Shown in pieces: positions 23,863-32,357 of a stretch of DNA of 64,000 bases. The notes under the pieces were generated by a model. It saw only the letters and a program-made list of their open reading frames with translations, had not been told where the DNA came from and ran no database searches. How positions within the stretch are numbered: the stretch's first letter is position 1; the number at the start of each line of letters is the position of its first letter. Source of the DNA: Lachnospiraceae bacterium (GTDB lineage: Bacteria; Bacillota; Clostridia; Lachnospirales; Lachnospiraceae); contig SFDP01000008.1 in NCBI GenBank assembly GCA_004558185.1, forward strand, positions 36,517 through 100,516, read 5' to 3'. The translations under genes were made by a program, and so were the position numbers.

Positions 23863-24612
23863 TCAGATGCCGATCAACTGCCTGAGGAGTTTAAGCTTTT
23901 CCCGGCTTATGGGGAGAATATTCTGCTCAAAGCCCTGCATTTTTAAGGCCAGGCTATTGTTGGCCCAGGGAAACATTTCAGCAATATACTTCAGATTGAC
24001 AAGAAAGCTCTTGTGGATACGACAAAAGCCATAAGGAGTAAGTCGTTTTTCATATTCTCCCAGAAGAAGATTTTCTGTATAGTCCTGTTCAGTGGTATGG
24101 ATGATGCAGCTTCTGCCTGAAGTTTCCAGATATACAATTTTATCAATATCCACCAGAACGATAGTCTTATTCATATTGACCGGCATACGGCCGGAAACAG
24201 AAGAGAAGGCCGGGGAGGCAAGCACGGCAGTCTGAGCAGAATTGGACCAGGCCTCCATATCCCTTTGACATTTTTCCAGAACCGTCTTTACTCTCAAGGG
24301 GTCAAAGGGCTTTAGAATATAGTTGTTTACCTCTAACTCAAAGGCTTTTACGGCATATTGAGAATAAGCGGTAGCAAACACGATCTGGGCATGGGGAAGC
24401 AGCTTTTTGGCAGCAGAAGCCAGAGCAGTTCCTTCCATATCATTTAGATTAATATCGATGAACAGCAAATCAAACTCTTTCTGACTAATCAAATCAATGG
24501 CACTGCTTCCGCTGTCAGCCTCTTCAATCTGGCTGTCCGGCATAGCGGCCAAAATCTGATGAATCAGTTCCTTCCTTGCAGGACGTTCATCGTCGATTAC
24601 AGCAATTTTCAT
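23863..24612 (-). CDS. LytTR-family response regulator
   Basis: Two-component regulator: receiver domain (about 1-120) with acidic pair Asp7-Asp8, phospho-acceptor Asp53 (LLFIDIN), Thr-Ala and Lys (ILKPFD), followed by a LytTR DNA-binding domain (about 140-245: IDKIVYLETSGRSCIIHT, FCRIHKSFLVNLKYI). Length 249. It is encoded 12 bases after its kinase on the same strand and precedes cstA, whose promoter carries a matching site. The pair resembles BtsSR/YpdAB (pyruvate sensing) and B. subtilis LytST. Confidence 0.95.
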   Translation of the reverse strand: MKIAVIDDERPARKELIHQILAAMPDSQIEEADSGSSAIDLISQKEFDLLFIDINLNDMEGTALASAAKKLLPHAQIVFATAYSQYAVKAFELEVNNYILKPFDPLRVKTVLEKCQRDMEAWSNSAQTAVLASPAFSSVSGRMPVNMNKTIVLVDIDKIVYLETSGRSCIIHTTEQDYTENLLLGEYEKRLTPYGFCRIHKSFLVNLKYIAEMFPWANNSLALKMQGFEQNILPISREKLKLLRQLIGI

Positions 24613-24624
24613 GAAATCTCCTTT

Positions 24625-26340
24625 TTACGTCTTCGAAGCCGAAGCCGGGGAAAAGAGGAGAGCATCGGCAGAGGACAGAGGAATGCGAAAGCTGACACAA
24701 GAGCCGGCAGCAGAAGCCTCGATCTTCAAACCGCTGTGTTCTCCATAGATACTTTTCAGACGTTGATGTACATTGATCAGACCAACTCCTTTTCCCTGTC
24801 CTGTCACCAAGCTGTCTATGATTTCCTGGGGGATCCCGGAGCCATGGTCGCATACGGCGATTATTGCCAGGTCTCCTCTTTTTTGGGCACTGATTCTGAC
24901 ATAACGGTTTCCTTTTTTATCCACGCCATAGCGGACTGCATTCTCCACCAGAGGCTGGAGAATGAAGGAAGGAACCATACAATTTAACTCAGCTTCCACC
25001 TCTAAGTCCACAATTAATCGTTCTTCAAAGCGAGCTTTTTCCAGCTTCAGATAGCTGTTCACATGGCGCAGCTCAGTAGGGAGGGGAAGCATATACTGCT
25101 CGTTCTCCAGTGTTTGGCGATAGTAGTCGGAAAGGGTAAGAATCAGCTCTCTGGCCTGGTCGGGGTTCTCCCGGCATATGCAGGAGATGGTGTTCAGTGC
25201 GTTGTACAAAAAATGAGGGTTTACCTGAGACTGCAGAGCCTTAAATTCAGCCTTGCGCAGAAGCCGTTTCTGGTAGTCCAGATTGGACAGCTCCAATTGT
25301 GTGGAGAAGAGCTTAGCCAGCTCGGATGCAAAAATCAGGTTAGATTGAGACATCTGCCAGCGTTTTTTTACTACCATAATCAGACTGCCAACGGCCTGAT
25401 CCATTTCAATCAGCGGGGCAGCAACGATGACGTTGCTTTTAAGAATCCGGTACAATGGATCAGAATCCGGTGCATAGGAAAAGGTAGTAGGCTTTTTGTC
25501 GTAAATGGAACTCAGAATAGGGGCTAAAATAAGCGGTTCTCTGAGGATAGCATAACGTTCTTCTCCCTTGATGGCCAGAATTTTGTCGGTGTCGGTAATG
25601 GCTATGGCAGCGCAGGTGGTAGACTGATAGATAATCTCTGCCGTTGCTTCCATATCAGCAGCGCTGTGGAGTCCCTTTCGCAAATGGGGAAGACTCTTTT
25701 CCGCAATTTCCAATGCGATTCGCATTTTCTCTCCGAAAAGGCTTTCCTCCTCTTTGAAAATTCTGTTGAATACTCCGATAAAAATAACCATTCCCAGAGA
25801 ATTCATTACAATCATGGGAAAGGCAATCAGTCTGACCAGCTCCAAGGCCGCAGGAAAGGGCCGGGCAATCAGCAGAATAATGATCATCTGTCCGGCTTCG
25901 GCCAGGGCAGTAATGAAAAATACACCGGTTCCGCTGATTTTTCCGGCTTTGAAGCGCCTGGAAAAAGCGGCACCGATAACACCCTCCACGAGAGTGGACA
26001 CTGCACAGCTTACAGCAGTAAAGCCGCCGATATCAAAAAGATAGCGGTGCAGACCTCCGATAAGAGCCGTTCCGATCCCCACATAGGGGCCGCCCAGCAG
26101 ACCTGCTGCCAGAACCCCGATAACCCGGGTATTGACAATGGCACCGGAGGCCTTCACTCCGGTATAGGTGGAGCAGATACTGATGAGACCGAAGATAAGG
26201 GAAAGAGCAATATAGCTTTTTACAGTATGTCGGTCTTCCAACAGCATGGTTCTTACCATAGGCAGTGTAGTCAGCATAGTGGCAATGAGAACCAAAAGCC
26301 CAATATTCAGGAGAAGATTGAAAAACATCGTGTCAGGCAT
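24625..26340 (-). CDS. LytS-type sensor histidine kinase
   Basis: Membrane kinase of the LytS/BtsS group. The N-terminal 5TM-LYT domain (about 1-170) has several helices and family signatures (NTRVIGVLAAGLLGGPYVGIGT, GLHRYLFDIGG). A GAF-like domain (about 215-345) follows, then a His_kinase domain with the phospho-acceptor in NPHFLYNALNTI (about 375-390) and a HATPase domain with QPLVENAVRYG and the G-box GVGLINVHQRL. Length 571. Homologues sense pyruvate (BtsS, B. subtilis LytS). The ribosome site before ATG 26340 is weak; it lies 21 bases after a small Cys-rich gene, so translation may be coupled. Confidence 0.95.
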   Translation of the reverse strand: MPDTMFFNLLLNIGLLVLIATMLTTLPMVRTMLLEDRHTVKSYIALSLIFGLISICSTYTGVKASGAIVNTRVIGVLAAGLLGGPYVGIGTALIGGLHRYLFDIGGFTAVSCAVSTLVEGVIGAAFSRRFKAGKISGTGVFFITALAEAGQMIIILLIARPFPAALELVRLIAFPMIVMNSLGMVIFIGVFNRIFKEEESLFGEKMRIALEIAEKSLPHLRKGLHSAADMEATAEIIYQSTTCAAIAITDTDKILAIKGEERYAILREPLILAPILSSIYDKKPTTFSYAPDSDPLYRILKSNVIVAAPLIEMDQAVGSLIMVVKKRWQMSQSNLIFASELAKLFSTQLELSNLDYQKRLLRKAEFKALQSQVNPHFLYNALNTISCICRENPDQARELILTLSDYYRQTLENEQYMLPLPTELRHVNSYLKLEKARFEERLIVDLEVEAELNCMVPSFILQPLVENAVRYGVDKKGNRYVRISAQKRGDLAIIAVCDHGSGIPQEIIDSLVTGQGKGVGLINVHQRLKSIYGEHSGLKIEASAAGSCVSFRIPLSSADALLFSPASASKT

Positions 26341-26361
26341 GGCAGCTTACCGGAAAGCCTT

Positions 26362-26586
26362 CTATACCTGTTCATCGGAGGCAGCAGCGGGAGAAGACTC
26401 CTTCACGGTACCGTCACAGTTACGGTTCATCTGGCAATAGTGAGGGCAGCCTCCGCATAATTTCCCTCCTACAGCAGCTCCCTTTTTGCGGGAATCATTC
26501 ACCAGCCAATAGGCAGCTCCTATAATGACGATGACGAGAAGCAGAAGAAGCCAGTCGGTGGCGGTCATATTGGCAATTAAATTCAT
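26362..26586 (-). CDS. FeoB-associated Cys-rich membrane protein
   Basis: A 74-residue protein with one membrane helix (about 9-29: WLLLLLVIVIIGAAYWL) and a Cys motif CGGCPHYC in the cytoplasmic tail, plus a later Cys (RNCDG). It resembles the small proteins usually encoded after feoB, called FeoB-associated Cys-rich membrane protein. There is no feoA or feoB here; it heads the minus-strand group with the LytS kinase. Start ATG 26586 follows GGAGG. Its role with the kinase is unknown: an iron or redox input is one idea. Confidence 0.72.
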   Translation of the reverse strand: MNLIANMTATDWLLLLLVIVIIGAAYWLVNDSRKKGAAVGGKLCGGCPHYCQMNRNCDGTVKESSPAAASDEQV

Positions 26587-26739
26587 AGAAACCTCCATTC
26601 CTGCCAATGCTAAATATTGGCATATTTTTATAAATTATGATATAGATAACCTGTTCGATTGTCAAGAATTAAAGCCTGAATTGATGGTTTAAAAGGAAAA
26701 GATAATCTGAAAATCCGGATTTCATTCCTTTATTCGGAT

Positions 26740-26752
26740 TTTGTGTTATAAT
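26740..26752 (+). promoter_or_regulatory. Promoter of the EamA gene
   Basis: Extended -10: TG-T-TATAAT (TATAAT 26747-26752), with no strong -35. The start of translation is 35 bases later with GAGGAGG before it. Confidence 0.55.
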
Positions 26753-26786
26753 CATTTACAGTGACTGAGTCGAGGAGGACAAAAGA

Positions 26787-27200
26787 ATGTGGTTTATCTT
26801 TGCACTGTTATCGGCGGTTTTTGCTGCCCTAACGTCTATTCTTGCCAAGGTGGGGATTGATGGAGTCAATTCTAATCTGGCTACGGCAATACGAACCATG
26901 GTGGTGGTAGCCATGGCCTGGGGAATGGTTTTTTTGACCAATACGCAGCAGGGGCTTTGGGAAATCAGTAAAAAAAGCTGGCTGTTTCTGATCCTTTCCG
27001 GGCTGGCTACAGGAGCCTCCTGGCTATGCTATTACAGAGCGCTGCAGATCGGGGAGGCCTCCAAGGTAGTACCGGTGGACAAGCTGAGTGTGGTCATTAC
27101 CTTGATTCTGGCCTTCGTATTTTTACATGAAGCTTTTACAGTCAAATCCTTTATTGGCTGTGTATTGATCACGGTGGGAACCCTGGTAATGGTGCTATAG
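26787..27200 (+). CDS. EamA-type transporter, single-domain
   Basis: A 137-residue membrane protein with four or five helices that matches one EamA/DMT half: FALLSAVFAALTSILAKVGI at the start and KLSVVITLILAFVFLHEAF towards the end, the typical 'E' helix. Full EamA transporters have two such halves in one protein. Single-domain forms act as homo- or heterodimers like small multidrug transporters. Substrate unknown. The start ATG 26787 follows GAGGAGG. Next gene starts 21 bases later. Confidence 0.88.
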   Translation: MWFIFALLSAVFAALTSILAKVGIDGVNSNLATAIRTMVVVAMAWGMVFLTNTQQGLWEISKKSWLFLILSGLATGASWLCYYRALQIGEASKVVPVDKLSVVITLILAFVFLHEAFTVKSFIGCVLITVGTLVMVL

Positions 27201-27221
27201 AAGAATTGAAGAGGTGATAAA

Positions 27222-28595
27222 ATGAACTATGATGTGGTAATTGTCGGAGCAGGACCGGGAGGGATTTTCTCGGCTTATCAGCTGGTGAAGGAGAATCCTG
27301 GGCTGAAGGTGGCTGTTTTTGAGGCGGGAAACAGACTGGAAAAAAGAAAATGCCCCATTGACGGAGTAAAGGTCAAAGCCTGTATTAGCTGCAAGACCTG
27401 TGATATTATGAATGGGTTTGGAGGAGCAGGAGCATTCTCTGACGGAAAATATAATATTACCAATGACTTTGGAGGAAGTCTGCATACTTATATAGGAAGA
27501 GAAAAGGCCATTGAGCTGATGCACTATGTAGACGAAATCAATATGAGCCATGGTGGGGAGGGAACGGCTATGTACTCTACCGCAGGAACAGACCTGAAAA
27601 AGATCTGCCTGCAGAACAAGCTGACGCTTCTGGATGCTTCTGTACGCCATCTGGGAACGGATATTAATTATGTCGTTTTAGAGCAGCTCTATGAAGAGCT
27701 TAAAAGTAAGGTAGAATTCTTCTTTAATACGGCTGTTCAGCGGGTAGAGAAGCTGGAAACAGGATACCGTGTGTTTTATGGGAATGAAACGGCAGATTGT
27801 ACGAATTGCATTATTTCCGTGGGAAGAAGCGGAAGTAAATGGATGGAGAAGGTATGCAATGAACTGGGAATTAAAACCAGGTCGAACCGGGTAGACCTTG
27901 GAGTACGGGTGGAGATACCGGCACTGATCTTTTCTCATATTACGGATGAACTCTATGAAAGTAAGATCGTTTACTGTACGGAAAAATTTGAGGACAATGT
28001 CCGTACCTTCTGTATGAATCCCAGAGGAATCGTGGTCAACGAGAATACCAATGGAATTATTACGGTCAATGGTCATAGCTTTGAAGACGAGAGGAAAAAG
28101 ACGGAGAATACCAACTTCGCCCTATTGGTCGCCAAGCATTTTTCTGAGCCCTTTAAGGACAGCAACGGCTATGGGGAAAGCATTGCCCGCCTTTCCAATA
28201 TGCTGGGCGGAGGCGTTATCGTTCAGCGCTTTGGGGATCTGGTGCGGGGAAGAAGAAGCAACAGTAAACGGATTGCGGAGAATACAGTACACCCTACTCT
28301 GGCAGCGACTCCGGGAGATTTAAGCCTGGTACTGCCCAAAAGGATTCTTGATGGGATCATTGAGATGATTTACGCCCTGGACAAGATTGCGCCTGGAACC
28401 GCCAATGACGATACACTTTTATATGGGGTGGAAGTAAAATTCTATAATATGGAAGTGGAGCTGGATGAGAATCTGGAAACCATCCATAAGGGTCTGTACG
28501 TTATCGGTGACGGAAGCGGGGTTACCCATTCCCTGTCCCATGCCTCTGCCAGCGGCGTTTATGTGGCAGATCGGATAGGAAAAGGATATCAATAA
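27222..28595 (+). CDS. FAD-dependent oxidoreductase (COG2509-like)
   Basis: An uncharacterised FAD-dependent dehydrogenase of 457 residues. The dinucleotide motif VGAGPGG is at residues 7-13 and the C-terminal FAD segment is LYVIGDGSGVTHSLSHASASG. A Cys cluster (CPIDGVKVKACISCKTC, about 45-65) with NGFGGAGAFSDGKYN is characteristic of this family and might hold metal or act in thiol redox. Substrate unknown. It follows the EamA gene and precedes a glycosyltransferase by 10 bases. Confidence 0.88.
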   Translation: MNYDVVIVGAGPGGIFSAYQLVKENPGLKVAVFEAGNRLEKRKCPIDGVKVKACISCKTCDIMNGFGGAGAFSDGKYNITNDFGGSLHTYIGREKAIELMHYVDEINMSHGGEGTAMYSTAGTDLKKICLQNKLTLLDASVRHLGTDINYVVLEQLYEELKSKVEFFFNTAVQRVEKLETGYRVFYGNETADCTNCIISVGRSGSKWMEKVCNELGIKTRSNRVDLGVRVEIPALIFSHITDELYESKIVYCTEKFEDNVRTFCMNPRGIVVNENTNGIITVNGHSFEDERKKTENTNFALLVAKHFSEPFKDSNGYGESIARLSNMLGGGVIVQRFGDLVRGRRSNSKRIAENTVHPTLAATPGDLSLVLPKRILDGIIEMIYALDKIAPGTANDDTLLYGVEVKFYNMEVELDENLETIHKGLYVIGDGSGVTHSLSHASASGVYVADRIGKGYQ

Positions 28596-28605
28596 GGAGA
28601 AGAGA

Positions 28606-29964
28606 ATGAATCCTAAGGTAAGTGTGATTGTACCGGTTTATAATGCTCAGGAAAAGCTGAGGCGTTGCATTGAGAGTATATTAAGGCAGGACTTTACTAA
28701 TTTTGAGCTGCTTCTTATGGATGATGGAAGTAAAGACGAGTCGGGGAAAGTCTGTGATGAGTATGCGGCAAAGGACAGCAGGATATATGTTCTGCACAAA
28801 GAAAACAGCGGGGTTTCAGATACCCGTAATCAGGCGATTCGACTGGCCAGAGGAGAGTATCTTCAATTTGTGGACAGCGATGACTGGCTGACACCGGAGG
28901 CTACGGGGCTTTTGGTGTCGACGATGGAAAAACAAGGCTGTGATCTGGTCATTTCTGATTTCTATCGGGTGGTAGGCGAACGGCTTGCACACAAAGGGGA
29001 TATTCAGGAGGATGGCTTATTAACCAGAAAAGAGTTTGCTGCCTATATGATTGAGAATCCGGCAGATTATTATTATGGTGTGCTGTGGAATAAGCTATAC
29101 AAAAAGAGCATTATTGAAAAGCATAAGCTGATTATGGATAAAGAAATCAATTGGTGTGAGGATTTCCTTTTTAATATGGAATATATCCGTCATGTGGAGA
29201 GCGTATATGCTCTTCATGTGCCTATCTATTATTATGTAAAAACCAAAGGCTCTCTGGTCAGTCAGGGAAGCAGTATAGCCAAAACCATTCAGATGAAGAG
29301 AAAGGTTTTCAAATGCTATAATGAATTCTTCCGTGATGTGTTTAATGAAGAGGATTATGAGAAAAACCGATACCAGGTCTATCAGTTTTTGATTGATGCT
29401 GCCGGAGACGGTATGGTGCCGCCATCTATTTTACCCGGCTCCATGAAGCTGGGTGATGAACGGATATCCATCAGTCTGGGTGCAACAGAGGGAGCTGGCT
29501 TTCTTTTTGAGGCCTATCGAGAAAGAAAGCTACTGGATCGTTATCTGGAAACGGTGGCTTTAAAGCAGGATATGTCTTTAGAAGAAGTAAAGGTGCTGTT
29601 TTATTTAAGCGGACTGGAAATCAGCAGCAGCATTGAGGAAATGGCAGAGATTACGGCAACCAAGAAAAGTAAGCTGCGTTCAGCGATCCAGAAGCTGAGC
29701 AATCGGAATATGATTCGGATTCAGGACAAAAGAATCCTGGAAGGAAGCAAGGAAAGCAGCAGAAAAGGTGAAGGGAAGAAAAACGGAAGCAGTCCGGTAA
29801 CTATGGAGATTCTCCCCGAGGCAGAGTCGGTTCTTAAGGATATTCTATGGGCCAAAGGACAGTTTTATCAACTGCGGTACGAAGGGATGTCAGAGGAGGA
29901 GGTACAGCAATATGAGATACTTCTGGAAAAAATCAAAGCCAATGTACAGAGAATGCTGAAATAG
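28606..29964 (+). CDS. Family 2 glycosyltransferase fused to MarR-like winged helix
   Basis: Residues 1-230 are a GT-A fold family 2 glycosyltransferase: VSVIVPVYNAQEKL, LMDDGSKDESG and the DxD-type FVDSDDW. The rest differs from usual glycosyltransferases. Residues about 305-452 read like a MarR regulator: a long first helix, MSLEEVKVLFYLSGL, IEEMAEITATKKSKLRSAIQ (helix-turn-helix), NRNMIRIQDK (wing strand), a basic, serine-rich loop (ESSRKGEGKKNGSS), then LPEAESVLKDILWAKG and MSEEEVQQYEILLEKI, typical of MarR C-terminal helices. No stop or frameshift separates them. Assignment of the C-terminal domain is by eye only. Function of the fusion unknown. Confidence 0.72.
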   Translation: MNPKVSVIVPVYNAQEKLRRCIESILRQDFTNFELLLMDDGSKDESGKVCDEYAAKDSRIYVLHKENSGVSDTRNQAIRLARGEYLQFVDSDDWLTPEATGLLVSTMEKQGCDLVISDFYRVVGERLAHKGDIQEDGLLTRKEFAAYMIENPADYYYGVLWNKLYKKSIIEKHKLIMDKEINWCEDFLFNMEYIRHVESVYALHVPIYYYVKTKGSLVSQGSSIAKTIQMKRKVFKCYNEFFRDVFNEEDYEKNRYQVYQFLIDAAGDGMVPPSILPGSMKLGDERISISLGATEGAGFLFEAYRERKLLDRYLETVALKQDMSLEEVKVLFYLSGLEISSSIEEMAEITATKKSKLRSAIQKLSNRNMIRIQDKRILEGSKESSRKGEGKKNGSSPVTMEILPEAESVLKDILWAKGQFYQLRYEGMSEEEVQQYEILLEKIKANVQRMLK

Positions 29965-29980
29965 AAAGCGGGGAATAGCA

Positions 29981-30856
29981 ATGAATACTTTAGGATATAT
30001 CATACTTGCGTTATTTGTGGTGGCTGCCATAGCCATCTATGCGGCAGCAAAAAGAAAGCCCAGTACGGATAAGCTTAAGAAGCAGCAAAAGGCCTATGAG
30101 GAGCTGTTAAAAAAATATAAGGTTCCCGAAGGGCACTATAAAATTGTAATCGGGCAGTCCAGGGTCTATTCCGTATATAATTGTCCCGCAGTAATCTGGA
30201 AGGAAGAGGACAAAGTGAAAATTCTGGTGATGCGTCTTAATCCGGTAGTATCTGAACTGGAGGAAGAGGAATTTCTCTTTTTGGCATCTCAGCCCTATAT
30301 TGATTTTAAGCGATTTGACGGAACCTATTTTCCGGACTGGGCCATGCAGAGTGAATATGTTCGGGAGCTGTTTTTGCCCTATGTGAATTTAAGTAAAACT
30401 GTGGGAGGAATTGACTACAAACAGCAGATGTACTGGATTGGAACCATCTGTGTGTATGCCAATTCTTTGATGCAGGTTTTGACCATGCTGGGCAGGCCTC
30501 TTTCGGACTATGAGAACCGTGTCGAGCATAAGAATCTGATGCTGGAGGATGGGGCGCTGCCGGAGAATATGGTAGAAGAATTGCGGCAGCAGCTTCGAGT
30601 GAAAAAGGAGGAAGAGGCTTTTTACTCTCCGGGAGAGGCAGAGGATGCTGCCCGCTTACAGAGTATGGAGAAAGCCATTCAGGGAATTCGGGCTGCGGAG
30701 AGAAAAGCCGGAGAAGAAGCGGCAGCAGATCAGATCAACCGGCTCTATGCAAAGCTGTTGGCAGATAAGCGGTATGAGGACCTGGAGAGAGCCACCCGGG
30801 ATGAGGAGTTCAGAAAAGAACTGTTTGGAGAAATGGAAAGCCAGGGACTCGGGTGA
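29981..30856 (+). CDS. Hypothetical membrane-anchored protein
   Basis: Not recognised. The 291-residue protein has one N-terminal membrane helix (about 5-24: GYIILALFVVAAIAIYAA), then a charged segment and a mostly soluble region with aromatic-rich stretches (YIDFKRFDGTYFPDWAMQ, QQMYWIGTICVYANSLMQVL). The last 100 residues are charged and helical, likely a coiled coil (ENMVEELRQQLRVKKEEE, KAGEEAAADQINRLYAKLL). ATG 29981 follows GCGGGGAATAGC; no strong ribosome site. It follows the glycosyltransferase fusion by 16 bases and probably shares its operon. Confidence 0.7.
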   Translation: MNTLGYIILALFVVAAIAIYAAAKRKPSTDKLKKQQKAYEELLKKYKVPEGHYKIVIGQSRVYSVYNCPAVIWKEEDKVKILVMRLNPVVSELEEEEFLFLASQPYIDFKRFDGTYFPDWAMQSEYVRELFLPYVNLSKTVGGIDYKQQMYWIGTICVYANSLMQVLTMLGRPLSDYENRVEHKNLMLEDGALPENMVEELRQQLRVKKEEEAFYSPGEAEDAARLQSMEKAIQGIRAAERKAGEEAAADQINRLYAKLLADKRYEDLERATRDEEFRKELFGEMESQGLG

Positions 30857-31082
30857 AGCTACAGGAATCGTATTGTTGTGCTGCACTTTGGATAGTAGAG
30901 AGGAAGTCCTAAAGAGGTTTCCGAAGGGATAGGGAGGCTATTGAATTAGTGTGGTAAGCAGGGGAAAGTAGCGTAACAGCAGCATACTGCTTTGTATATA
31001 AAGTTGGAGGATTGATATAGCTTTGTTAAGAAAGCTGTGATAAAATGCATTAAATAATCATAGTGATAGGACGGTGTTGGTT

Positions 31083-32357
31083 ATGCTTAGTGAAAAGATA
31101 GTGGGTTATTTAGAAGGCCTGGTTAAAATTGCCGAAGGACAGGATTACAAAATTGAATCAATAACATTTTATAATACTTATGCTGAAATTCCGGAAAAAG
31201 AGAAGTGTGAAGATACGCTTTTAGAAATGGAGGAATATTTAAGTGGAAAGAATATTGAGATATTATCAGATGGCATAGAACTGGAACCAGAGGATAATGT
31301 GATTTCATTAGAAGATAAAATTCAACCTTTTGATCCGACAAAGATTAATATAACAATGGCTCCCATGGCTTTGGATTCTTTGGCAAAGCGATTGCGAAAT
31401 CATGAAATTAACTTAAATACGGAATTTCAGAGAAAAGGGGGATTGTGGAGTAAAACAAAAAAAAGCCAACTGATTGAATCACTTTTGTTAAAAATACCGC
31501 TGCCTGCATTTTATTTTGATGCATCTGATGAAGGGGACTGGCTTATTATTGATGGTTTACAGAGAATAACAGCAATTAATGAATTTATTGTGCAGAAAAC
31601 ATTAAAGCTTGAAGGACTGGAATTTTTCAATGATTTAAATGGTCTTGGATATGATGAACTTCCACGTCAATTTACCAGAAGAATAGATGAGAGCTCTTTA
31701 ATTACTTTTACGGTAAATGAAGGAACGCCGGTTAATGTGAAATATAATATTTTTAAGCGTTTAAATACAGGAGGTTTGGAACTTACACCCCAGGAAATAC
31801 GGCATGCTCTATACCAAGGAAAGGCAACTGTTTTTTTAAAAGAGCTTTCGTCATCAAAAGAATTTTTGAAAGTTACTTGCCACAGCATAAAAACGGATCG
31901 TATGCTTGACCAAGAATTTGTATTAAGGTTTATGGCCGTTTGTTATTATGGCATCGAGAATTACGAAGGTATGCCAGAAAAATTCTTAAATGAAACGATG
32001 GATTACATAAACCAGCAAAAACAAGAGAAAATAGTAAATATGAAAGAAAAATTTTTTGCAATTATGATTGCAATTTATGAGATTTTTGGTAATTATGCAT
32101 TTCGAAAGATGGCTGTAGATGGAAGACGACGCCCAATTAATAAAGCAATTTATGAAATGTGGTGTAAGTCCATATATGATTTGGATGACGAGCAAAGAGA
32201 AAAATTGAAAGAAAAAAAACAGAAGCTATTGATGAAATACATTGATTTGTGCGAACAGAATGATTTCCAGATATATGTGAAAGCGAGCGATAAATATTCT
32301 TATATTAAGCGTATGAACCAAATAAATGATCTGGTTGAGGAGGTCCTTAATGATTAA
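31083..32357 (+). CDS. DUF262 protein (ParB/Srx-like, GmrS-type)
   Basis: A 424-residue protein with a DUF262 domain (about 100-270). Key signatures: NTEFQRKGGLWSKTKKSQLIESLLLKIPLP and the DGLQR motif (usual form DGQQR) in WLIIDGLQRITAI, then VKYNIFKRLNTGG. In GmrSD type IV restriction enzymes the DUF262 half binds NTP and a DUF1524 HNH half cuts modified DNA; no HNH motif follows here, so this is a stand-alone form. The start may be GTG 31074 or ATG 31083; both have weak sites. It overlaps the following ATPase gene by 8 bases. The gene is markedly more AT-rich than the flanks, suggesting acquisition. Confidence 0.85.
   Translation: MLSEKIVGYLEGLVKIAEGQDYKIESITFYNTYAEIPEKEKCEDTLLEMEEYLSGKNIEILSDGIELEPEDNVISLEDKIQPFDPTKINITMAPMALDSLAKRLRNHEINLNTEFQRKGGLWSKTKKSQLIESLLLKIPLPAFYFDASDEGDWLIIDGLQRITAINEFIVQKTLKLEGLEFFNDLNGLGYDELPRQFTRRIDESSLITFTVNEGTPVNVKYNIFKRLNTGGLELTPQEIRHALYQGKATVFLKELSSSKEFLKVTCHSIKTDRMLDQEFVLRFMAVCYYGIENYEGMPEKFLNETMDYINQQKQEKIVNMKEKFFAIMIAIYEIFGNYAFRKMAVDGRRRPINKAIYEMWCKSIYDLDDEQREKLKEKKQKLLMKYIDLCEQNDFQIYVKASDKYSYIKRMNQINDLVEEVLND

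Noticed and set aside
30880..30960. GAGGAAGTCC in the gap before the DUF262 gene, similar to an RNase P RNA core
   Set aside because: Only one short match; no paired partner or other conserved regions. I see nothing else in this 226-base gap except a weak extended -10 (TGATAAAAT) near 31040.
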